DNA of 57,175 nucleotides from Candidatus Cryptobacteroides fimicaballi. Lineage in GTDB: Bacteria > Bacteroidota > Bacteroidia > Bacteroidales > UBA932. Shown here in pieces: positions 10,813 to 18,512 of the stretch. The notes under the pieces were generated by a model. It was not told where the DNA came from, made no database searches, and saw nothing but the letters and a program-made list of their open reading frames with translations. The DNA lies in NCBI GenBank assembly GCA_018065485.1, contig JAGHTF010000020.1, positions 1 through 57,175 on the forward strand, written 5' to 3'. The stretch's first letter is position 1, and every line of letters starts with the position of its first letter. A program made the translations under genes and the position numbers.

Positions 10813-10813
10813 T

Positions 10814-12667
10814 ATGGCAAAACGTATCATCATATTGCTTTTTTCCGCCTTTGCGGTTCTGTCCTGTACGGTGAATGACGTAGACAGAACAGTTGGCGTA
10901 ATACCTCAGCCTCACCATATCAGTATGCCGGAAAAGGCTGGCAGCTTTGTCCTGGACAGGGACTGTGCCATCTTCCTTGACGAGCCTACCGAGGAAATGT
11001 ATCGGATAGCCGGATTCCTTAACGAAAAGCTCAAAAAGGCGGCCGGATTCACTCTTCCGGTGAAGGAAGTGAATCTGACCCCAAAGGCAAGGGGTATTTA
11101 TTTTATGAATGCCGGCAACCCTTCCGAGGCATACAATCTTCATATTATGCCGGATATGGCAGTGGTGGACTACGGAGACGGGGCAGGCGCCTTCTATGCG
11201 CTTCAGACAATGTTCCAGCTGCTGCCCAATCAGATATTCGCTTCCAGCGTGCAGAAAGGTGTAAAGTGGAATATGACCTGCTGTGACATCGAGGACAGCC
11301 CGCGTTTCAAGTATCGCGGCATGCACCTGGACGTATGCCTGCATTTCTTTGACATAGATTTCCTCAAGCGTTACATAGACCTTATGGCCCTGCACAAGGT
11401 CAACCGTTTCCACTGGCACCTTACCGAAGACCAGGGCTGGAGGCTGGAAATCAAGAAATACCCTCTTCTTACCCAGAAGGGGCAGTGGCGCAAGGAAACC
11501 GTGATCGGCTCCCTCAAATCCGGTATATATGACGGCAAGCCCCATGGTGGCTACTATTCTCAGGAGCAGGTCAGGGAGTTAGTAAAATACGCGGCAGAGC
11601 GCTATGTGACCATTATTCCCGAAATTGAACTTCCCGGGCACGCCCTTGCTGCAATAGCCTGTTACCCCGAGCTTAGTTGCGGCCTTGACAGTACGTATGA
11701 GGTGGCCACGAAATGGGGAGTGTTCAAACAGGTTTATTGTCCCAAGGAAGAGACCTTCAAATTCCTCGAAGACGTGTTCGACGAGGTGTTCGAACTCTTC
11801 CCCTCCAAACTGGTTCACATAGGCGGAGACGAATGCCCCAAGGCAAGCTGGAAGAAATGCCCGCATTGCCAGGCTCTTATAAGGAAACTCGGGTTGAAGG
11901 ACGAATTTGAACTCCAGAGCTGGTTTGTGACAAGAATGGAGAAATACATCAATTCCAAGGGTCGCGAGATCATAGGCTGGGACGAAATCCTCCAGGGCGG
12001 ACTTGCTCCCAATGCCAAAGTTATGAGCTGGTTGGGAGAGGAAGGCGGAATCAAGGCGGCCCAGCAGCATCACGAAGTGGTTATGTCTCCTCATTACCGG
12101 TATTACCTGGATTATTGGCAGGCCGACCCCGACAGTGAGCCCCTTGCTATGGGAGGGCCCACCACGCTCCGCACAATGTACGACTACAACCCTGTCCCCG
12201 AGGTGCTTACCGACGAGGAAGCCCGCTATGTAATTGGCGTGGAAGGTTGCGTATGGACTGAATATATGCCCACTCCTGCAAGAGTGGAATATATGGCCTG
12301 GCCCCGTATGTGCGCCATTGCCGAAAGCGGATGGACAAAGGCCGGCAAGGACTGGGACGGTTTTGCCTCAAGGCTCGAAAACCATCTCGTAAGGTTGGAT
12401 GAACTGGGCGTGGGATACTGCGATGCGTTCTTCAATCCCTATATCGAATTCCATAAAGATACACAATACGACAAAGTGGTTACAATAAGCGTGGATGCTC
12501 CCGGAGCCGAAATACATTATACTCTGGATGGCAGCCTGCCCACTGCAGATTCCCCTCTGTATACCGGGCCTTTTGTTGTAAACAGGCAGCAGAAGGTAAC
12601 TGCCATTGCAGTGCGAAACGGAAGACAAATCGGAAAAACTAAGTATAAAACTTTTTTAATTAACTAA
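10814..12667 (+). CDS. GH20 beta-N-acetylhexosaminidase lipoprotein with C-terminal chitobiase-type beta-sandwich
   Basis: Lipobox FAVLSC; RYRGMHLDVCLHFFDIDFLKRYIDLMALHKVNRFHWHLTEDQGWRLEIKKYP; HIGGDECPKASW; C-terminal YTLDGSLPTADSPLYTGPF. Confidence 0.93.
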   Translation: MAKRIIILLFSAFAVLSCTVNDVDRTVGVIPQPHHISMPEKAGSFVLDRDCAIFLDEPTEEMYRIAGFLNEKLKKAAGFTLPVKEVNLTPKARGIYFMNAGNPSEAYNLHIMPDMAVVDYGDGAGAFYALQTMFQLLPNQIFASSVQKGVKWNMTCCDIEDSPRFKYRGMHLDVCLHFFDIDFLKRYIDLMALHKVNRFHWHLTEDQGWRLEIKKYPLLTQKGQWRKETVIGSLKSGIYDGKPHGGYYSQEQVRELVKYAAERYVTIIPEIELPGHALAAIACYPELSCGLDSTYEVATKWGVFKQVYCPKEETFKFLEDVFDEVFELFPSKLVHIGGDECPKASWKKCPHCQALIRKLGLKDEFELQSWFVTRMEKYINSKGREIIGWDEILQGGLAPNAKVMSWLGEEGGIKAAQQHHEVVMSPHYRYYLDYWQADPDSEPLAMGGPTTLRTMYDYNPVPEVLTDEEARYVIGVEGCVWTEYMPTPARVEYMAWPRMCAIAESGWTKAGKDWDGFASRLENHLVRLDELGVGYCDAFFNPYIEFHKDTQYDKVVTISVDAPGAEIHYTLDGSLPTADSPLYTGPFVVNRQQKVTAIAVRNGRQIGKTKYKTFLIN

Positions 12668-12672
12668 TCATT

Positions 12673-13503
12673 ATGGCATTAAGATTAACTGAACAGCCGT
12701 CATTGTATGACAATCTGGAGAAGAAGAGTGTGGCTGAGCTGTTGCACGACATCAATCAGGAAGACCAGAAAGTGGCTTTGGCCATTCAGAAGGTTCTGCC
12801 CGATATCGAAAAACTTGTCAGTGCAATAGAGGCCCACGTTCGTGAGGGTGGACGTTTGTTCTACCTCGGGTGCGGAACCGGTGGAAAGCTTGCAGTGCTG
12901 GATACGCTGGAAATTCCCAACACCTATGGCGTAAGCCCCGAGATGGTACAGTGCGTTCTGGCAGGTGGAGTCGAGAATCTTGTTCAGGACATCGAGGAAG
13001 CCGAAGACTGGCTCGACGAAGGTTGGGAAACCCTTGAGAAGAAACATCACGTTACCCCTAAGGATATCGTGGTTGGCATCTCGGCCAGCGGCACCACTCC
13101 CTATGTCCTTGCATCTCTCAAGGCTTGCCGGGAACACGGAATCCCTACCGGATCGTTCGTGAACAATCCCGATTCTCCCATTTCACAGTATTCCGACTAT
13201 CCTGTCGAGATTCTCACCGGTCCCGAATTCATTACCGGCAGTACCCGTATGAAGTCCGGCACTTCGCAGAAAATGCTCTGCGATATGATAAGCACTACGC
13301 TAATGTGCAGGTTGGGCCGCGTAGAAGGCAACAGGATGGTGTGTGCGCATCTTATCAACAATAAGGTCGTTGACCGTCTCACCCGAACCCTTATGGACCG
13401 CAACGGCATTGCCGACTACGCCCTCGTTGAGGCTGAAATCAAGGCTTGCGGCGGCCTTAAGGAAGCGGAGGACTCCCTTCGTAGGAAAGGTTTTATCAAA
13501 TAA
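12673..13503 (+). CDS. MurQ-like SIS-domain protein (divergent N-acetylmuramic acid 6-phosphate etherase paralog)
   Basis: LFYLGCGTGGKLAVLDTLEIPNTYG, DIVVGISASGTTPYVLASL, GPEFITGSTRMKSGTSQKM; aligned by eye to the canonical MurQ at 40235, with several motif substitutions. Confidence 0.85.
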   Translation: MALRLTEQPSLYDNLEKKSVAELLHDINQEDQKVALAIQKVLPDIEKLVSAIEAHVREGGRLFYLGCGTGGKLAVLDTLEIPNTYGVSPEMVQCVLAGGVENLVQDIEEAEDWLDEGWETLEKKHHVTPKDIVVGISASGTTPYVLASLKACREHGIPTGSFVNNPDSPISQYSDYPVEILTGPEFITGSTRMKSGTSQKMLCDMISTTLMCRLGRVEGNRMVCAHLINNKVVDRLTRTLMDRNGIADYALVEAEIKACGGLKEAEDSLRRKGFIK

Positions 13504-13540
13504 CATAACCAATAATCAATCTTTTTAAAAAATCATTTTT

Positions 13541-16500
13541 ATGAAAAAGATCTTTAATTATCTCGTTTCTTTCCTTGCAATCTCACTTGCACTGGTAGCT
13601 TGTAAGAAAGAAGAACCCACTCCCGATCCTACTCCGGTAGGTGGCGGATTCAAAATCAATGAGGTGGTTGCTGCAGCGTCAGAAGCCTACTCTACCTGGG
13701 AGGATGCAAGGGAAATCCCTGCTTCTTTCACTGTAGCGGGCAAGACTCTCAGCGCTTCCGATTTCTTCTTCGTTGAGGCTACTGCTCTCGTTGAAATAAG
13801 CGAAGGCAGCCAGGCCGAAATTGCAGTGGTTCCCTACAAGGCTGCAGCATCTCCCGACAAGGACAGCTACGATGCAACCGAAATTGCAGTTACCAACGGT
13901 CCCAAGGATGGCAAAGGCGTAGCCGAGGATATCGTTACCGTTGCCAAGACCTTCCTTGCCGATGCAGCTGCAAAGGGCCAGTGGCAGAACCGTGTTCTGG
14001 TTTACAGAGGTGACGACGCTCTTGCTTTCTGTACCAACCGTGCCATTGTTACCGTTATGCGCGCGCTTGCTGCATATGCCGAGTCTGCAAAGCTTCCCGC
14101 TACAGTCAGCACGGAATACCTTTCCGCTTCCAATACCCTGAAGGCATTTGCCCAGGAGTTCGTGAAGTATCTCGACATCTGGGATGCAACGATAGCCGAC
14201 AAGCTCAGCGCCGACGGCGATCACTGCTCGGCAAACAACAATGCCTGGGAAAGAGTGCATTTCATTCCCATCCCTTACGACACCGACAATGACTACCACA
14301 ATGAGGGCAAGGACCAGTATGACTTCGCAAAATACGGCAACCCTCAGAACATCGAGGTCAATGGTGAAACCTACACTGCCGCAAATTGCTGGGAAATCGC
14401 CATCCGCGGTCTTATGGATATGTGTACTACCGACGGTCAGGCCTTTATGAACACAATGGACCGCAACACTCCCATCAACTATGGCGACGGTCTTTCACTT
14501 ATGTCCGCTCCCATCAGCAAACCTTCCGAGACCTGTATCTGGGGTAAGTATCCATGGTATGAGAAGGAAGGTGACGGCGGTTTCATCAAGTACAATGAAG
14601 CGCCTATTACAGAGATGAACGTTGACCTCCTGCTCAAGGCCTGCTCTTGGCACGTTACCAGGAGTTTCATCAAGAACAACTTCAACGACCCTCTCGGAAT
14701 GATCGGTAACTTCCAGCAGTTCGGAACATCTGCATCAACCCTCAATGTGGAAGGTTACGAAGGACTTATCAGCCCTATGCGTGAGTTCCTCATTATGGCC
14801 CGTATCTACAAGTACCTGCTCGACAACAACATCAACAAGAACGTTTATACTGCCATCAAGGACGTGAAGTTCGACGTTGACCTTTACAACCAGGAGCTGC
14901 CCGTAAACGTGAAGACCAAATCTCTCAAGTTCGAAGCAACTCCCGAAGGACCTCTTACAATCGAACTCACCGCTACCGAGAACTGGACGGCAACCTGTGA
15001 TGCCGAATGGCTGTCTCTCGACAAGACATCAGGCGCCGCCGGTGATGCAAAAGTTACTGTAACCGCTCAGAACAATACCGGCGAGGCCCGTACAGCCACT
15101 ATCACTTTCGCGGCCGGCGATTACACCAAAGACGTAGCTGTAATTCAGACCGAGTATATCGCTCCTATCACTGGTACTCTTAAGGAATTTGCACAGGAAT
15201 TCGTAAAGGCTCTCGATGAATGGAACAGCCACGTAGGACGCGTTGATGCCGACGGAGCACATAATCTCGCTACGGGATGGCAGAACGCTCACTTTGTTCC
15301 CATCGAGCACCCCAATGCAACCGGCAAGGATACCTATGTAGGTGAAGGCTTCGAAGGGAACCAGTATGATGAGACCCTTTTCGACCATACTTTCACAGTC
15401 AATGTCAATGGACAGGTTTATACTTCGGCTCAGGCTTGGGATATTGCTATCCGCGGTTTGATGGATCTTGTAACTGCAGAAGGCTCTGCAGAACTTGAAA
15501 ACTTCACCGACAGCCGTAACCACGCAATGACTTTTGCCGACGGTGCTTCGCTTCTCGAAACTATGCCTACACCGACAGCCGGCTGTGCCTGGGGTAAATA
15601 TCCCTGGTATGAGCAGGACAATCAAATGACAAATAACGGTCAGCCCGTAACCGAGGTAGGCGTTGACTTTATGGTAAAGGCTTGCTCCTGGCATCTTATC
15701 AGAGCATTCATCAAGATTCCCGGAGTGAACGGTTCTCCTCTCGGAATGATAGGCAACTATCAGGAGTTCGGTACGAACCCCGATTCACAGCTCGTTCTGG
15801 ACAACTATGCAGGTTATATCGCTCCTATGCGTGAGTTCCTTATCCTTGCACGTTTCTACAAGTATCTGCTCGACAACAATATCACAGAGAACGTTTACAC
15901 GGCTGTCAAGGATCAGAAGTTCGATTATGACCTTTACAACCAGGGCGCTGTTCCCGTAAAAGAGACCACTATCAAGGATTTTGCAACTGAGTATGTGAAA
16001 CTTCTTGATGTATGGGAAAAGACAACCGGCAAGATAAATACAATTACCGGATTCGATACCGCCAGCTCGAATTATGATCCTGCCAATGACGTTATCGGCC
16101 ACTATATCCCCGAGGATACCAAGATTACCGTAGGCAAGAAGGAGTATAATCTCGCTGACGTATACGAACTCGCCGAGCGCAGTTATCTCCTTGTCCGCGG
16201 ATATGACGGAAACGACGTCAATCCCGACCACGTAGGAGCCGGCAAGATTGACAAGCTCGACAAGAGTGTGAATATGTCCGAGACCGCAATTCCCGCAACT
16301 CACGACTATCAGTGGGCATCTCTGCGTTACAATGAGTCTGCCGGCAATGGCGGCAACTTCCAGAAGAAAGACGGCTCTGCCGTTGCTTCTCTCGCAGTTC
16401 TTGACAACAATGCCAACAGAAGCATCAACTGGCCGCTCAACCCCAGCAAGGGCAATGGTCTGATTTCCAACAACTGCGGTTACAACAGTGACCAGGTTCC

Positions 16501-17410
16501 CGGTTTCAAGGGCTGTTTCAGCGCTGTACGCGCTATGCTTACCTATGCCGAGTTCTTCAAGTATATGCTTGACAACAACCTCGACACAGCCGGAGAACTC
16601 AGTGCCGATACAGAGGTTCCCACCCGTCTTTTCGGTGAGACCAAGCCCGTACCTGCCGCAGCAACTCTCAAAGACTTCGCAGAGGCTTATGTAAGCTGCC
16701 TCGACGTTTGGAAGAGCACAGTTGGTATGGTTGAGGCCGACGGTACACACTGTGTAGGAAAGGGCACTCAGTTCGAGAACGTTCATCTTGTTCCTATCGC
16801 CAATCCCAACAAGGGTTACACTACCGAAGGCAACCAGTACGACGACACTCTCTATCCTGTAAAATGGACTGTAAAGGTGGGTGAAACCGAGTACACTTCT
16901 GCCCAGGCCTGGGAAATCGCCATCCGTGGTCTTATGGAACTCTGTACTACCGAAGGAGAAGCTTTCCTTGCCGGTATGACAGACAGGAATATGGCCTATA
17001 CCCTTGCAAACGGCAAAGCTCTTTCCACTACAGTTCCTGATTATACCGACGTTTGCGAATGGGGTGCTTATCCCTGGTATGAGCAGGATGCCGACAACAA
17101 ACCTGTCACATTCAACGATGCAGAAATAGACAAAGTAGGCATCGACTTCATTCTCAAATGCGGCAGCTGGTTCGTGGTACGCGGCCTTATCACCAATTCG
17201 GGCAACACCCGTCTGGGCAAGATAGGCAACTATCAGGAATTCGGCACGAAATCAAGTACGCTCATTCTCGATGGCTATAAAGGCTTTATCAGCCCTATGA
17301 GAGTTATGTTGCTTACCGCACGTGTTTACAAATACCTGCTCGACAACAACATTACCGAAAACGCCTACGATGCGCTTAAGGACGTGAAGGTTGATTTCGA
17401 CCTCTATTAA
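13541..17410 (+). CDS. Large surface lipoprotein: N-terminal PMBR-like segment, four ~250-aa repeats, one BACON domain
   Basis: Lipobox ISLALVACKKEEPTP; repeat openings TLKAFAQEFVKYLDIW / TLKEFAQEFVKALDEW / TIKDFATEYVKLLDVW / TLKDFAEAYVSCLDVW and closings YKYLLDNNI...YTAIKDVKFDVDLY. Confidence 0.9.
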   Translation: MKKIFNYLVSFLAISLALVACKKEEPTPDPTPVGGGFKINEVVAAASEAYSTWEDAREIPASFTVAGKTLSASDFFFVEATALVEISEGSQAEIAVVPYKAAASPDKDSYDATEIAVTNGPKDGKGVAEDIVTVAKTFLADAAAKGQWQNRVLVYRGDDALAFCTNRAIVTVMRALAAYAESAKLPATVSTEYLSASNTLKAFAQEFVKYLDIWDATIADKLSADGDHCSANNNAWERVHFIPIPYDTDNDYHNEGKDQYDFAKYGNPQNIEVNGETYTAANCWEIAIRGLMDMCTTDGQAFMNTMDRNTPINYGDGLSLMSAPISKPSETCIWGKYPWYEKEGDGGFIKYNEAPITEMNVDLLLKACSWHVTRSFIKNNFNDPLGMIGNFQQFGTSASTLNVEGYEGLISPMREFLIMARIYKYLLDNNINKNVYTAIKDVKFDVDLYNQELPVNVKTKSLKFEATPEGPLTIELTATENWTATCDAEWLSLDKTSGAAGDAKVTVTAQNNTGEARTATITFAAGDYTKDVAVIQTEYIAPITGTLKEFAQEFVKALDEWNSHVGRVDADGAHNLATGWQNAHFVPIEHPNATGKDTYVGEGFEGNQYDETLFDHTFTVNVNGQVYTSAQAWDIAIRGLMDLVTAEGSAELENFTDSRNHAMTFADGASLLETMPTPTAGCAWGKYPWYEQDNQMTNNGQPVTEVGVDFMVKACSWHLIRAFIKIPGVNGSPLGMIGNYQEFGTNPDSQLVLDNYAGYIAPMREFLILARFYKYLLDNNITENVYTAVKDQKFDYDLYNQGAVPVKETTIKDFATEYVKLLDVWEKTTGKINTITGFDTASSNYDPANDVIGHYIPEDTKITVGKKEYNLADVYELAERSYLLVRGYDGNDVNPDHVGAGKIDKLDKSVNMSETAIPATHDYQWASLRYNESAGNGGNFQKKDGSAVASLAVLDNNANRSINWPLNPSKGNGLISNNCGYNSDQVPGFKGCFSAVRAMLTYAEFFKYMLDNNLDTAGELSADTEVPTRLFGETKPVPAAATLKDFAEAYVSCLDVWKSTVGMVEADGTHCVGKGTQFENVHLVPIANPNKGYTTEGNQYDDTLYPVKWTVKVGETEYTSAQAWEIAIRGLMELCTTEGEAFLAGMTDRNMAYTLANGKALSTTVPDYTDVCEWGAYPWYEQDADNKPVTFNDAEIDKVGIDFILKCGSWFVVRGLITNSGNTRLGKIGNYQEFGTKSSTLILDGYKGFISPMRVMLLTARVYKYLLDNNITENAYDALKDVKVDFDLY
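13655..13798 (+). other. Pseudomurein-binding-repeat (PMBR)-like segment
   Basis: INEVVAAASEAYSTWEDAREIPASFTVAGKTLSASDFFFVEATALVEI matches my recollection of the PMBR pattern (A..v..yi..n..lP..v.v.gk..s...Fl.l...a...i); not HMM-verified. Confidence 0.5.
14134..14896 (+). repeat. Protein repeat unit 1 of the 1289-aa lipoprotein
   Basis: TLKAFAQEFVKYLDIW ... WEIAIRGLMDMCTTDGQAF ... CIWGKYPWYE ... YTAIKDVKFDVDLYNQE. Confidence 0.85.
14920..15166 (+). other. BACON domain
   Basis: ENWTATCDAEWLSLDKTSGAAGDAKVTVTAQNNTGEARTATITFAAGDYTKDVAVIQ is a textbook BACON pattern. Confidence 0.85.
15176..15946 (+). repeat. Protein repeat unit 2
   Basis: TLKEFAQEFVKALDEWNSHVG ... WDIAIRGLMDLVTAEG ... CAWGKYPWYEQD ... 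YTAVKDQKFDYDLYNQG. Confidence 0.85.
15965..16660 (+). repeat. Protein repeat unit 3 (most divergent)
   Basis: TIKDFATEYVKLLDVWEKTTG ... TVGKKEYNLADVYELAERSYLLV ... YAEFFKYMLDNNL; lacks the CxWGxYPWYE block. Confidence 0.75.
16663..17407 (+). repeat. Protein repeat unit 4
   Basis: TLKDFAEAYVSCLDVWKSTVG ... WEIAIRGLMELCTTEG ... CEWGAYPWYEQD ... YDALKDVKVDFDLY*. Confidence 0.85.
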
Positions 17411-17421
17411 TATTTTTTAAT

Positions 17422-17456
17422 CCGGCGGGCACTGACCCGCCCGCCGGGTTCCATTT
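17422..17456 (+). terminator. GC-rich hairpin followed by T-rich tract (intra-operon terminator/attenuator or 3'-end stabiliser)
   Basis: CCGGCGGGC (17422-17430) pairs perfectly with GCCCGCCGG (17439-17447), 8-nt loop, followed by ttccatttttt. Confidence 0.75.
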
Positions 17457-17470
17457 TTTATTACAGATTT

Positions 17471-18499
17471 ATGAAAAAGGCATTGTCCGTTATTTCAGCC
17501 GCTTTTGCCGTGATTCTTTTCTTGTCGTGCGGCAAAGCCACTCCGGACCCCAAACCGGAAGAGCCCCAACCTCAGCCTCAGAAGATTGACTGGCGCGAAA
17601 CCTACAACGGCGACCTGCTGTTGGCCCTTTCGGGAGCGTATGCAAAATGGCAGGAAACTAATACTATACCCACAACCATAAAGTGGGACGGTTTCACCGT
17701 ATTCAATGTGGAGTATCTGCGAGCCGGAATTACCCTGTTGCTGAAAATAATAGACAATCCAAATACCTGGGCAGACGAAAACCTTACCTATCCTTCGGCC
17801 GCTTGTTCCATATCTTCACGCAAGGGAGAGCCGTTTCTGCCCAGGGAAATCAAATTCGGCGAGTTTACCTCCGTGCTAAGGAGCGTGTACGCCTCTATGA
17901 CCGGGGGAAAATCGATACCCAATGCAATTGAGGTATCCTCCTACGAAAACAAGATGACAACATCGGCTCTTCTTAAAGCGATATTGGAAGCGGCCGCGTG
18001 TTACGATGCGCACGAATCCCTGCCCGAAACCGTAGATGTCTGGGAATCGTCCTACATCGCTCCCACGGCTCATTGCGAAGTCAATGCCGCCGAGGTTAAA
18101 ACTGCCCGCGACGCCGCATTCGCCAAATACAACGTAACCGACAAATCGACCGTACGCGAGAAGGCGACTGCCATTTTCGAGTATGCCCGTACCGAGTGGA
18201 CCTGGGAAGACTACAACAACACCAAAAAGGGTGCGGTTGGCACAATCAAGGCCAAGAGCGGCAATTGCTGTGACCTTTCTAATGCGATATGCGCTATGGC
18301 ACGCCTCAGCGGCATTCCCGCCCGTTATTTCCACGCCCAGTGCAAATATTCGAGCGGTTACATAGGACACGTCATTTCCCAACTTTTTGTTGACGGAAAA
18401 TGGGAATTCGCCGATGCCTCCAACGACAGCAACTCCTTTGGCACGGTTGTCTTTACCGACTACACCGGACTGCATTATTACGAAGAACTGGAATTTTAA
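17471..18499 (+). CDS. Lipoprotein with PMBR-like segments and C-terminal transglutaminase-fold cysteine protease domain (pseudomurein endoisopeptidase-like)
   Basis: Lipobox VILFLSCGK; LALSGAYAKWQETNTIPTTIKWDGFTVFNVEYLRAGITLLLKI; YNNTKKGAVGTIKAKSGNCCDLSNAICAMARLSGIPARYFHAQCKYSSGYIGHVISQLFVDGKWEFADASNDSNSFG = Cys/His/Asp transglutaminase-like triad. Confidence 0.85.
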   Translation: MKKALSVISAAFAVILFLSCGKATPDPKPEEPQPQPQKIDWRETYNGDLLLALSGAYAKWQETNTIPTTIKWDGFTVFNVEYLRAGITLLLKIIDNPNTWADENLTYPSAACSISSRKGEPFLPREIKFGEFTSVLRSVYASMTGGKSIPNAIEVSSYENKMTTSALLKAILEAAACYDAHESLPETVDVWESSYIAPTAHCEVNAAEVKTARDAAFAKYNVTDKSTVREKATAIFEYARTEWTWEDYNNTKKGAVGTIKAKSGNCCDLSNAICAMARLSGIPARYFHAQCKYSSGYIGHVISQLFVDGKWEFADASNDSNSFGTVVFTDYTGLHYYEELEF

Positions 18500-18512
18500 A
18501 CGCTTGCGGTAG

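Noticed and set aside
15785-16786. 333-aa minus-strand ORF inside the repeat lipoprotein
   Set aside because: Antisense to repeat units; no independent motifs.
14134-17407. Repeats interpreted as CRISPR or mobile element repeats
   Set aside because: They are ~750-nt in-frame protein repeats, not short spaced direct repeats, and carry no transposase.
17471-18499. Pei-like gene interpreted as part of a prophage
   Set aside because: No integrase, capsid, tail or terminase genes in the window; the protein has a lipobox and sits in a PUL.
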